Assembly (NCBI GenBank): GCA_020720965.1
Contig: DYNS01000001.1
Span: forward strand, 1-40,362
Source of the DNA: Anaerolinea sp.
GTDB lineage: Bacteria; Chloroflexota; Anaerolineae; Anaerolineales; Villigracilaceae
DNA: 40,362 nt
Reading direction: 5' to 3'
Shown here: one piece after another, positions 14,092-22,744 of the stretch
Position numbering within the stretch: the first letter of the stretch is position 1
How the letters are laid out: each line of letters opens with the position of its first letter
Position numbers and translations under genes: made by a program
Notes under the pieces: generated by a model
What the model was told of the DNA's origin: nothing
Seen by the model: only the letters and a program-made list of their open reading frames with translations
Databases searched by the model: none

Positions 14092-16524
14092 ATGACAAAA
14101 CTTATCAATCTCAATATCAACAACACCCCCGTCACCGTCCCCGAAGGAACACTCGTGGTGGATGCCGCCAAAAAAATCGGCGTGGACATCCCCGTCTTTT
14201 GCTACCACCCCAAGATGGAGCCGGTTGGCATGTGCCGCCAATGCCTGGTGGAAATCGGCAGACCGATGATAGACCGCGCCACCGGCAAACCCGTCCTTAA
14301 CGAAGACGGCAGCCCCAAACTGCAATTTGGTCCCAAACTGGAAACATCCTGTACCACCCCGGTTTCGGAGGGCATGGCGGTTCTCACCGAAACCGCCAAA
14401 GCCAAAGGCGGGCAAAAAGAAATTATCGAACTCCTGCTCACCTCCCACCCGCTGGATTGCCCCGTTTGCGACAAGGGCGGCGAATGCCCCTTGCAAAACC
14501 TGACGATGGAACATGGCGCGGGCGAAAGCCGCTTCTTGTTTGACGAAAAACACCACGCCGAAAAACACGTCCCCCTCGGCGACTTGATTTTCCTCGACCG
14601 CGAGCGTTGCATCCAATGCGCCCGCTGCATCCGCTTCCAGGACAAAATCGCCGGGGAGCCTGTCCTCGGCTTTTATCAGCGTGGGCGCAACACGGATGTC
14701 GTCACCTACTCCGACCCCGGCTTCGATTCGGTCTTTAGCGGCAACACCACCGACATCTGCCCGGTAGGCGCACTCACCACCGCCGACTTTCGTTTTGGGG
14801 CTCGCCCCTGGGAACTAAAGCACGCCGCCTCGGTTTGCGCTCAATGCCCGGTTGGTTGCAACCTCACTTTTGACGTGCGCCGCGAAGCCAAAACCGGCGG
14901 CGGTTACGTCATCAAACGCGCCATGCCCCGCCAAAACGAGCAGGTGAACGAAATTTGGATGTGCGACAAAGGGCGCTTCAGCGGGTATCAATTTACCGAA
15001 GCGGAAACCCGCCTCCGCCTGACTCCTGTCGAAATGGAATCCGCTCTCAGACGCGCCTCTGATATCTTGGCGCAATCCAAGTCGGAAACTGTCTTCCTGG
15101 CTGGCGGACGACTTGCCAACGAAGACCTCTTCACCCTCAAAAAATTTGCCGCCGCTCTCGGCGCTCAAGCATACCTTTACACTCAGCACGGCGGCGGAGA
15201 GTTCACCACCGCCTACGGGCTGACCTCCGGCTCCAACCTGGGCGACCTGGGCAAAGGTGATGTCATTCTCGTTGTCGCCTCTGACCTGTATAACGAAGCC
15301 CCGCTCTGGCATTTGCGCCTTAAAGCCGCTGCCGGGCGCGGTGCAACCCTCATTGTTGCCAACGCCCGCGCTACCAAACTGGATGAATTCTCCACATTCG
15401 TTGTTCGATATTCGTATGGCGATGAAGTGGAGACGGTGAAGGGCTTGCCCGCAAAGGAAAAAATTGGCGAAGCCCTGAAAAACGCCGCCAACCTGGTCAT
15501 CTTCTACGGTGCGGATGGTTTGGGGCTGGCAGGGACAACCGCCCTGGCGCAAGCCTGCGCCGACCTGGTGAAGGAACGCGCCGGTAAAGCCAATAACGGC
15601 TTGGTGGGCGTTTGGTCCAGCCCCAATCAGCAGGGCGCGCTGGAGATGGGTTTGCGCCCGGCGCAAAACCTGGCTGCCGAACTGCGAGGTAAGACCGTTT
15701 ACCTGCTCGCTGCCGACCTGGCAGGCGATGACCCCGCCCTGGCGCAAGCCCTGAAGGGCGCGAAAGCCGTCATTGTGCAGGATGTTTTGCAGACCGCCAG
15801 TGTTGCTCTGGCGCAGGTCGTTTTGCCCGCCTCGGCATACACCGAGCGCGAAGGGACGTTTACCAACGGCGAGCGCCGTGTTCAACGTTTTTACCCGGCT
15901 GTGCCCAATGTTGCCACCTCCCGCCCGGATTTTTCGCTTCTGGCGGCAGTTGCCAAAGGCTGCGGCGTTGACCTGGAAGGTCGCTCTACCCTGTTGGTGA
16001 TGAATGCGATTGCCGCGCAGGAAAGCGCCTTTGCTGGGCTTTCTTACGCCAAACTGGCAGAGGTTTCGGAGCAGTACCCGCTGATTGGACGCGGGGATTT
16101 GTATTATGGCGGTACAGGCTACGAGAATAAACAAGGCTTGGGCGTTACCTTAGCCCCCGCCGAAGCAGTCACTCCGCTGAACATCCCCTATGCTGCCCTG
16201 CGCCCCAAAGAAGATGAACTGCTCGGCGTGCCGGTGACGAAACTGTACGATGACGGGACGACTCTCGCCCCGGCGAAATTGCTGGCGGCGCATGTAGAAC
16301 GGTATCGCGGCGTTGTGTTGCACCCTGCCACAGCGGAGAAACTTGCCCTGGGCAACGGCGAACAGGCTGAGGTTCGGTTGGGCGGGGCGCGGTATCTTGC
16401 TAAGGCGCTGGTAGATGCCTCCATTTCCACCGGCGTTGTTCTCATCCCCCGCAGTATGGGCATTGCTCTTACAGAACCGGCGGTTGTGCAGGTTTCTGCC
16501 GCCGAGAAAGCGCAGGAGGCATAA
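14092..16524 (+). CDS. nuoG: NADH-quinone oxidoreductase subunit G
   Basis: NuoG is the large 75-kDa-type subunit with several Fe-S clusters. The 810-residue product shows ligands for N1b (C37, C48, C51, C87), the His-Cys3 cluster N5 (H119, C123, C126, C132), N4 (C173, C176, C179, C223) and the off-path N7 cluster (C249, C252, C256, C291). The remainder is the molybdopterin-oxidoreductase-like domain, which is structural here. An insertion of about 20 residues lies between C51 and C87. No Shine-Dalgarno precedes the ATG, since the upstream spacer is a repeat array. The stop touches the nuoH start. Part of the coding sequence near residues 435-442 is made of the same heptamer repeat. Confidence 0.96.
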   Translation: MTKLINLNINNTPVTVPEGTLVVDAAKKIGVDIPVFCYHPKMEPVGMCRQCLVEIGRPMIDRATGKPVLNEDGSPKLQFGPKLETSCTTPVSEGMAVLTETAKAKGGQKEIIELLLTSHPLDCPVCDKGGECPLQNLTMEHGAGESRFLFDEKHHAEKHVPLGDLIFLDRERCIQCARCIRFQDKIAGEPVLGFYQRGRNTDVVTYSDPGFDSVFSGNTTDICPVGALTTADFRFGARPWELKHAASVCAQCPVGCNLTFDVRREAKTGGGYVIKRAMPRQNEQVNEIWMCDKGRFSGYQFTEAETRLRLTPVEMESALRRASDILAQSKSETVFLAGGRLANEDLFTLKKFAAALGAQAYLYTQHGGGEFTTAYGLTSGSNLGDLGKGDVILVVASDLYNEAPLWHLRLKAAAGRGATLIVANARATKLDEFSTFVVRYSYGDEVETVKGLPAKEKIGEALKNAANLVIFYGADGLGLAGTTALAQACADLVKERAGKANNGLVGVWSSPNQQGALEMGLRPAQNLAAELRGKTVYLLAADLAGDDPALAQALKGAKAVIVQDVLQTASVALAQVVLPASAYTEREGTFTNGERRVQRFYPAVPNVATSRPDFSLLAAVAKGCGVDLEGRSTLLVMNAIAAQESAFAGLSYAKLAEVSEQYPLIGRGDLYYGGTGYENKQGLGVTLAPAEAVTPLNIPYAALRPKEDELLGVPVTKLYDDGTTLAPAKLLAAHVERYRGVVLHPATAEKLALGNGEQAEVRLGGARYLAKALVDASISTGVVLIPRSMGIALTEPAVVQVSAAEKAQEA
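15396..15417 (+). repeat. Heptamer repeats inside nuoG
   Basis: ATTCGTT, GTTCGAT and ATTCGTAT follow one another in the coding sequence and are read as FVVRYSY. They match the unit of the array at 13999-14091, so a small piece of that repeat may have entered the gene in frame. Confidence 0.55.
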
Positions 16525-17670
16525 ATGGATTGGTGGCTTATTGTTGAGTGGTTGATTAAGGCGGTTGTGCTGGTGCTGGTGCTGCTGACTGGCTTTGCCT
16601 ACCTGACCCTGTTTGAGCGCCGTGTACTGGCATTTATGCAGGTTCGCATTGGTCCCAACCGTGCCGGTCCGCAGGGTTTGTTGCAACCGGTTGCGGATGC
16701 GGTCAAACTGATTTTTAAGGAAGAACTCATCCCCGATAAGGTGGAGAGGCTGATATTTATCCTCGCCCCGATTATTACGGTTGTTCCGGCGGTTGTGATT
16801 GCGGCAGTCGTCCCTTGGGGTCCGCCTGTGCCCTTCCCTGTGTTTGGGCGCACCATCACCTTGCAGATGGCGGATATTAGCGTGGGGATTCTGTACATCA
16901 CCGCCATTGCCTCCATCGCCGTGTATGGGATTGTACTGGCGGGTTGGGCATCCAACAACAAGTATGCCATGTTGGGCGGGTTGCGCTCCTCGGCGCAGAT
17001 GATTTCTTACGAATTGGCGCTCACCCTGGCGTTTGGGACTGCTGCCCTGATGGCGGGTTCGCTGCGGGTGATTGACATCGTAGAGGCGCAGAAGGGCGTT
17101 TGGTTTGCGCTCGTGCAACCGGCGACTGCCATCATCTTTTTAGTGGCGACCCTGGCGGAAGTGAACCGCGCTCCCTTTGACATGCCCGAAGCCGAACAGG
17201 AACTGACCGCCGGGTATCACACCGAATACTCTGGCATGAAGTTTGCGCTCTTTTTCATGGCGGAATACATCAAGATGATTGCGATTTCGGCAATTGCGGC
17301 AACCCTGTTCTTTGGCGGCTACCGTGAGTTTTCGTTTTTGCAGAATACCTGGTTTAGCGTTGACCAAAACTGGTGGCTGGGTCCCATTTACCTGTTTCTG
17401 AAGGTGGTTGTCCTGCTCTTCTTTATGGTTTGGGTTCGCGCCACCCTGCCGCGCATTCGCTATGACCGCCTGATGGCATTCGGCTGGAAGGTGATGCTGC
17501 CTCTCGCCCTGATTGAAGTGATGATTACTGGTTTGTTTGTGGTGCTTGGTTTGCCTTGGTATGTCAACACCCTCCTGGCTCTTATTCCGTTTTTGGGGGC
17601 AGTGTACCTGGTGGACCGGGCATTGACGAAGAAAGAAACGTTTGGGAGGTTGTCTCATGGCTCAAAATGA
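16525..17670 (+). CDS. nuoH: NADH-quinone oxidoreductase subunit H
   Basis: NuoH is the membrane subunit that holds the entrance to the quinone channel. The 381-residue product has eight or more membrane helices, RIGPNRAGPQG (41-51), and the acidic loop AEVNRAPFDMPEAEQELTAG near residue 212, which contacts the quinone site. GGAGG lies before the ATG, which directly follows the nuoG stop. It overlaps nuoI by 14 bases. Confidence 0.97.
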   Translation: MDWWLIVEWLIKAVVLVLVLLTGFAYLTLFERRVLAFMQVRIGPNRAGPQGLLQPVADAVKLIFKEELIPDKVERLIFILAPIITVVPAVVIAAVVPWGPPVPFPVFGRTITLQMADISVGILYITAIASIAVYGIVLAGWASNNKYAMLGGLRSSAQMISYELALTLAFGTAALMAGSLRVIDIVEAQKGVWFALVQPATAIIFLVATLAEVNRAPFDMPEAEQELTAGYHTEYSGMKFALFFMAEYIKMIAISAIAATLFFGGYREFSFLQNTWFSVDQNWWLGPIYLFLKVVVLLFFMVWVRATLPRIRYDRLMAFGWKVMLPLALIEVMITGLFVVLGLPWYVNTLLALIPFLGAVYLVDRALTKKETFGRLSHGSK

Positions 17671-18220
17671 GAAAAGCCTGCTGGGAAAAGTTCAGGATGC
17701 GTTGCACGGTTCCATGTTATTGGAACTGACCAAAGGTATGATAACAACACTGTACGCCTTTTTCTTTGAAAAGAAGGTGACAGTGCAATACCCGGAGGAA
17801 AAACGCCCTGTTTCTGCCCGCTTTCGCGGCAGGCATGTGTTGAATCGTTACGAAAACGGCTTGGAAAAGTGCATCGGATGCTCACTCTGTGCCGCCGCCT
17901 GCCCGGCAGATGCGATTTTTGTCGAATCGGCAGAAAACACGGATGAGAAGCGTTTTTCCCCCGGTGAGCGTTACGCCAGCACCTACGAAATTAACATGCT
18001 GCGCTGCATCTACTGCGGCTTTTGCGAAGATGCCTGCCCCACCGAGGCAATTACCCTGGGCGACAACTACGAACTCTCCTTTACCGACCGCCGTCAGGCG
18101 CTCTACACCAAAGATATGCTCCTCGTACCGGTTCTCCCCGGCGGGCAGCCCACCCCGCAGGTCACTGCGCCGGGAGAGTTTACCCGCTCTGTTCCGGCAA
18201 TGAAAGACCCGCAGGATTAA
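17657..18220 (+). CDS. nuoI: NADH-quinone oxidoreductase subunit I
   Basis: NuoI is a ferredoxin-like subunit carrying clusters N6a and N6b. The 187-residue product has two complete CxxCxxCxxxC sets: C72, C75, C78, C82 and C117, C120, C123, C127. The ATG at 17657 has GGGAGG seven bases upstream, so I prefer it to an ATG five codons earlier. The N-terminal segment lies on the membrane. Confidence 0.96.
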   Translation: MAQNEKSLLGKVQDALHGSMLLELTKGMITTLYAFFFEKKVTVQYPEEKRPVSARFRGRHVLNRYENGLEKCIGCSLCAAACPADAIFVESAENTDEKRFSPGERYASTYEINMLRCIYCGFCEDACPTEAITLGDNYELSFTDRRQALYTKDMLLVPVLPGGQPTPQVTAPGEFTRSVPAMKDPQD

Positions 18221-18233
18221 GCGAGGCGATGCG

Positions 18234-18746
18234 ATGACTTTTGAACTGGTTCTCTTTTTCATCCTTGCCGCCATTGCAGTGGCAACCGCTGTCGGAATGG
18301 TTCTGAGCAAAAATTCCGTCTATGCCGCCCTGTACCTGGTGACGAACTTCATCAGCGTAGCCATTTTTTACCTGCTATTGGATGCGCCCTTCATCTCCCT
18401 GGCGCAGGTGACGGTTTACGCAGGCGCGATTATGGTGCTCTTCCTCTTCGTCATCATGCTCCTCGGCGCAGAAAAAATCGCTCCTGAACTGAATTGGCGC
18501 GATATGGCAATTCCGCTCGTCCTCGCGGCTGCCCTGATGGTGGAAGCAGGCTTGCTCTTCGTTCAGCGTTTCTCCCAACCCTTCACTGCCTCCGCCGATG
18601 GCGCGGCATTCGCCGACCCCATGAGCATGTCCGTTACCCTGTTTGTAGATTACCTCCTCCCCATTCAGGTGACGGGTGTTCTTCTGTTGGTGGCGATGGT
18701 TGGCGCAATTGTCCTCTCGAAACCCGAAAAGAAAGGGCAAGCATGA
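18234..18746 (+). CDS. nuoJ: NADH-quinone oxidoreductase subunit J
   Basis: NuoJ is a five-helix membrane subunit of complex I. The 170-residue product has the conserved third-helix segment QVTVYAGAIMVLFLFVIML (about 59-77), whose Tyr and Gly residues form part of the central water chain. It follows nuoI by 13 bases and its stop overlaps the nuoK start as ATGA. Confidence 0.96.
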   Translation: MTFELVLFFILAAIAVATAVGMVLSKNSVYAALYLVTNFISVAIFYLLLDAPFISLAQVTVYAGAIMVLFLFVIMLLGAEKIAPELNWRDMAIPLVLAAALMVEAGLLFVQRFSQPFTASADGAAFADPMSMSVTLFVDYLLPIQVTGVLLLVAMVGAIVLSKPEKKGQA

Positions 18747-19045
18747 TACCGACCCATTTTTACCTGGCGCTTTCCGCCATTCTATTTTCCATTGGCGCTT
18801 TGGGCGTTTTGGTGCGCCGCAACGCCCTGGTCGTCTTCATGTCCATCGAACTGATGCTGAACGCCGCCAACCTGACGATGGTTGCCTTTGCGCGACAGTA
18901 CGGTTTGCAAAGTGGACAAATTTTTGTCTTTTTCGTCATGGCAGTTGCGGCGGCGGAGGTTGCAGTGGGCTTGGCGCTCATCGTCACCATCTACCGCTCC
19001 CGCCAAACCATTGATATTGATGACATGAACCGGTTGAAGGGATAA
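18743..19045 (+). CDS. nuoK: NADH-quinone oxidoreductase subunit K
   Basis: NuoK is a three-helix, MrpC-like membrane subunit. The 100-residue product has the two conserved Glu residues, one in FMSIELMLNAANL and one in AAAEVAVGLALIV, which take part in proton transfer. The start overlaps the nuoJ stop; a longer frame beginning in nuoJ is not supported. Confidence 0.96.
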   Translation: MIPTHFYLALSAILFSIGALGVLVRRNALVVFMSIELMLNAANLTMVAFARQYGLQSGQIFVFFVMAVAAAEVAVGLALIVTIYRSRQTIDIDDMNRLKG

Positions 19046-19049
19046 AGCC

Positions 19050-21164
19050 ATGTTCCTGAGCGAAACAGTTCTCAACCCCATCTTCAGCCTGGCGCCCTGG
19101 ATTGTGTACTTCCCGGTCATTGGCTTATTACTGAACATCATTTTCGGCGGCTGGTTTATGAAGCACACCTGGGGCGAAACTGCCGTTGGCGCAGTTGCCT
19201 CGCTGGCATCCTTCTCCGCCTTTGTCGTTGCTGCGTTGCTGGCAGTAGCCCTCAACGGTCAGCACGGCGAAGCCGCCCTTGCCACAGTCGCCCCTTGGAT
19301 ACACATCGGCACCCTGCATCTGGATTGGGCGTTCCGGGTGGACAGCCTCTCCACGACCATGATGCTGGTCGTCTCCGGCGTAGGAACCCTCATACACATC
19401 TACGCCATCGGCTACATGCACGAAGACGTGCGCTTTAAGCACGACATAGCGCGTTACCGGCGCTTTTTTGTTTTCCTCAACCTCTTCATCGCCGCCATGA
19501 TGATTTTGGTCAGCGGCAATTCCTACATGATGCTCTTTGTTGGCTGGGAAGGCGTGGGTTTAGCCTCCTTTCTGTTGATTGGCTTCTGGTACGACATGGA
19601 CACCCTCGGTCGCCCTTCCTGGGCGAACTCCAACGCCGCCAAAAAAGCCTTCATCACCAACCGCGTAGGCGACTTTGGCTTCCTCCTTGCCGCCATGATG
19701 ATGTTCTGGAAATTTGGCTCCACCGATTTCGACCTGGTCTTTGCCAAAGTGGCAGAAGTTTCCCACCACGAACCCTGGGTCATTCTGTGGATTACCATTT
19801 TCCTGCTCGTGGGCGTTGCCGGTAAATCCGCGCAGATTCCCCTTTACATCTGGCTGCCGGATGCAATGGCAGGTCCCACCCCTGTTTCGGCGCTGATTCA
19901 TGCCGCCACAATGGTCACAGCGGGCGTGTACCTCGTCACCCGCTCCGCCCCCATCTACATGCTCAGCCACGACGCCCAATACATTGTCGCCACTGTCGGC
20001 GCGGTGACGGGGCTTTTCGCCGCCACCATCGCTGTTGGGCAATATGACCTCAAAAAAGTCCTCGCCTACTCCACCATCAGCCAATTAGGCTTCATGGTTG
20101 CGGCGGTGGGCATGGGCGCGTTTGTGGCAGGCATGTTCCACCTCATGACCCACGCCTTCTTCAAGGCGCTTCTCTTCCTTTCCGCCGGTTCCGTCATCCT
20201 CGGCATGGAACGCGGACACCATCACGCCGCCCACCATCACGGCGGACACGGCGACCACCACGAAGTATTCGACCCCGGCGACATGCGTAACATGGGCGGG
20301 CTTCGCAAAACCATGCCGGTCACGTTCTGGCTCTACATCATCGGCACCCTGGCGCTCGCGGGCATTCCGCCCTTTGCCGGGTTCTGGTCCAAAGACGAAA
20401 TTCTGCTGGATGCCTCCCTGCACTTCCCCCATGTGTATTGGATTTTGACCGCAGCCGCCTTTCTTACCGCCTTCTACATGGGCAGACAAATTTGGATGGT
20501 CTTCTTTGGCGCGCCTCGCCACGAAGCCGCCGCCCATGCCCAAGAAAGCCCCCTCATCATCACCCTCCCGCTGATGGCGCTTGCCGCCCTCTCGGTTGTG
20601 GGAGGCTTCTTCAACATCCCCGCCGAAGGCTTTCACCAACTGGGGCATTGGCTCATGCACACCATTGGCGAGATGGAAATTCCGCCCTTTAGCCTGACGG
20701 TTGCGGGCGTTTCCACTGCCTTGGCGCTGGTCGCCATCTTCTTCTCCTGGCTGCTCTACGGGCGGACACCCCTCAAAACCGGCCAACCCGACCCGCTAAA
20801 GAAGCCTCTGGGGCTACTCTTTGTAGGCATGGAAAACAAATGGTTTATAGACGAAGCCTACAAATTCGCCTTCATTGACCGTTACTACGACCTGGCAGAC
20901 TTCCTGGCACAAAAAGTAGATTGGGACTTTTGGCACGAATGGTTCCACAACTCCGTCATTGCCAAAGGATTTGTGGGCTTGGCGCGTTTTCTGGCAGACC
21001 CCATAGACCTGGGTCTGATAGACCGAGTCTCCCACTTGCTCAGCGACCTGGTAAGCGCCTCCGCAGGCGGGTTGCGAAAACTGCAAACCGGCTTTGTTCG
21101 CTCTTATGCCCTTTCTGTTTTGCTGGGCGTTGTCGCCATTTTGGGATATTTGCTTCTCAAGTAA
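19050..21164 (+). CDS. nuoL: NADH-quinone oxidoreductase subunit L
   Basis: NuoL is the distal antiporter-like proton-pumping subunit. The 704-residue product has the core antiporter pattern: GWEGVGLASFLLIGFWY (conserved Glu), WLPDAMAGPTPVSALIHAATMVTAG (about 268-292) and FSKDEIL-like WSKDEILLDAS. A C-terminal extension with the long lateral helix and a last membrane helix is present. An unusual His-rich loop (about 387-405, nine His in 15 residues) sits before DMRNMGGLRKTMP, where family members have a short His-containing loop. It begins four bases after nuoK. Confidence 0.96.
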   Translation: MFLSETVLNPIFSLAPWIVYFPVIGLLLNIIFGGWFMKHTWGETAVGAVASLASFSAFVVAALLAVALNGQHGEAALATVAPWIHIGTLHLDWAFRVDSLSTTMMLVVSGVGTLIHIYAIGYMHEDVRFKHDIARYRRFFVFLNLFIAAMMILVSGNSYMMLFVGWEGVGLASFLLIGFWYDMDTLGRPSWANSNAAKKAFITNRVGDFGFLLAAMMMFWKFGSTDFDLVFAKVAEVSHHEPWVILWITIFLLVGVAGKSAQIPLYIWLPDAMAGPTPVSALIHAATMVTAGVYLVTRSAPIYMLSHDAQYIVATVGAVTGLFAATIAVGQYDLKKVLAYSTISQLGFMVAAVGMGAFVAGMFHLMTHAFFKALLFLSAGSVILGMERGHHHAAHHHGGHGDHHEVFDPGDMRNMGGLRKTMPVTFWLYIIGTLALAGIPPFAGFWSKDEILLDASLHFPHVYWILTAAAFLTAFYMGRQIWMVFFGAPRHEAAAHAQESPLIITLPLMALAALSVVGGFFNIPAEGFHQLGHWLMHTIGEMEIPPFSLTVAGVSTALALVAIFFSWLLYGRTPLKTGQPDPLKKPLGLLFVGMENKWFIDEAYKFAFIDRYYDLADFLAQKVDWDFWHEWFHNSVIAKGFVGLARFLADPIDLGLIDRVSHLLSDLVSASAGGLRKLQTGFVRSYALSVLLGVVAILGYLLLK

Positions 21165-21225
21165 TCACTCATCTTCAGTCTCTAATCTCTAACGAATGTC
21201 CCGTATCTCCACCCCGAGGTAGAAC

Positions 21226-22725
21226 ATGAATTTTCTTTTTGAACCCCTTTCTCTCGTGACCTTCTTCCCCCTGCTGGGCGTGCTGGCTCTGCTGTTTCTC
21301 AACAGCGAAGCCAAACCCGCCATCCGCTGGACGGCGCTGGTCTCCTCCCTGCTCACCTTTGCCCTTTCGCTGTGGGTCTTCTTCTTCAGCGGGCAATACA
21401 ACCCCGCAAGCGGAGAACTGCAACTGGTCGCCAAATACGACTGGATTCAGGTCGCAGGCTGGAACATCCGCTACTACCTGGCAGCGGACGGCTTGAGCAT
21501 TCTCCTCATCCTGCTCACCACCTTCCTCACCCCCATCTCCATCCTCTCCACCTGGACGGCGGTGCAGGAGCGGGTAAAGGACTTCATGCTCTTCTTCCTC
21601 CTGCTCGAAGTCGGCATGTTGGGCGTGTTTGTGGCGCAGGATTTATTCCTGTTCTACATCTTTTGGGAATTCACCCTCGTCCCCATGTACTTCCTCATTG
21701 GCATTTGGGGCGGTCCCAACCGGCTCTATGCGGCGGTCAAGTTCTTCCTTTACACCATGGCAGGCTCCATCCTCATGCTGCTCGCCATCCTGTGGATAGG
21801 CATCAACGGCGGCACCTTCTCTGTGCCGGAACTGATTGCTCAGGGGAACATCCCGGCGGATATTCAGATGTGGCTCTTTGTTGCCTTCACCGCCGCCTTC
21901 GCCATCAAAGTCCCCATGTGGCCCCTGCACTCCTGGCTGCCGGATGCTCACGTAGAAGCCCCTACCGCTGGCTCGGTTATCCTTGCGGGCGTTCTGCTCA
22001 AGATGGGTACTTACGGCTTCCTGCGCTTCAACCTGCCTCTCTTCCCCCAAGCCGCCCTGCAAGCCGCCCCGGTGATTGGCTGGCTGGCGGTCATCGGCAT
22101 CCTTTACGGTGCGGCGGTTTCCTACTCGCAAAAAGACGTTAAAAAACTGGTGGCATACTCCTCCGTCAGCCACCTCGGCTTTGTCATGCTTGGCATGTTT
22201 GCCATGAACGAACAGGGCATTACCGGCGCTATTTTGCAGATGGTTAATCACGGTCTCAGCACCGGCGCCCTCTTCTTACTGATAGGGATGATTTACGAAC
22301 AAACCCATACCCGCGAAATTAAAGTGTACGGCGGCTTGTGGAAGATTACCCCGGTCTTCGGCTCGCTCATGCTCATTGCTTCGCTTTCTTCCATGGGCTT
22401 GCCCGGTCTCAATGGCTTCGTAGGCGAGTTTACCATCTTGCTCGGCGCGTTTGGCTCGGCAGCCTATGGCTCTTACTGGTTTGCCATTCTCTCCGCCATC
22501 GGCGTTATCCTCGCCGCCATCTACATCCTGTACATGTTCCAAAAAATGTTCCTCGGACCTGCTGGCGAAATCACCCATCACCACGAACTAAAAGACCTCA
22601 ACTGGCGCGAAATTGTCACCCTGCTGCCCTTGCTGGTTCTCATGTTCTGGATTGGTCTCTTCCCTCAGCCCTTTTTTGACCTGATGGCTCCGGCAGTGCA
22701 AAACCTGCTGACGGTTCTCAAGTAG
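21226..22725 (+). CDS. nuoM: NADH-quinone oxidoreductase subunit M
   Basis: NuoM is an antiporter-like proton-pumping subunit. The 499-residue product has the conserved EFTLVPMYFLIGIWG segment and WPLHSWLPDAHVEAPTAGS near residue 230, with lysines of the proton path in the following helices. GAGG precedes the ATG at 21226. The 61-base spacer after nuoL is the longest between nuo genes apart from the repeat array; it holds a short duplicated TCTCTAA and nothing else I recognise. Confidence 0.96.
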   Translation: MNFLFEPLSLVTFFPLLGVLALLFLNSEAKPAIRWTALVSSLLTFALSLWVFFFSGQYNPASGELQLVAKYDWIQVAGWNIRYYLAADGLSILLILLTTFLTPISILSTWTAVQERVKDFMLFFLLLEVGMLGVFVAQDLFLFYIFWEFTLVPMYFLIGIWGGPNRLYAAVKFFLYTMAGSILMLLAILWIGINGGTFSVPELIAQGNIPADIQMWLFVAFTAAFAIKVPMWPLHSWLPDAHVEAPTAGSVILAGVLLKMGTYGFLRFNLPLFPQAALQAAPVIGWLAVIGILYGAAVSYSQKDVKKLVAYSSVSHLGFVMLGMFAMNEQGITGAILQMVNHGLSTGALFLLIGMIYEQTHTREIKVYGGLWKITPVFGSLMLIASLSSMGLPGLNGFVGEFTILLGAFGSAAYGSYWFAILSAIGVILAAIYILYMFQKMFLGPAGEITHHHELKDLNWREIVTLLPLLVLMFWIGLFPQPFFDLMAPAVQNLLTVLK

Positions 22726-22744
22726 CAACTGCCCTGGAGTGGCT

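Noticed and set aside
12709..14616. A 635-codon open frame on the minus strand opposite nuoF and nuoG
   Set aside because: It lies wholly antisense to two clear genes, has low-complexity Gly/Phe/Ala composition and no motif; it results from GC-rich codon use.
14815..16134. A 439-codon open frame antisense to nuoG
   Set aside because: It has no ribosome site or recognisable domain and is opposite Fe-S ligand-bearing sequence of nuoG.
21165..21225. The nuoL-nuoM spacer as a regulatory element
   Set aside because: It only shows a short duplicated TCTCTAA and the nuoM ribosome site; no hairpin or promoter can be supported.
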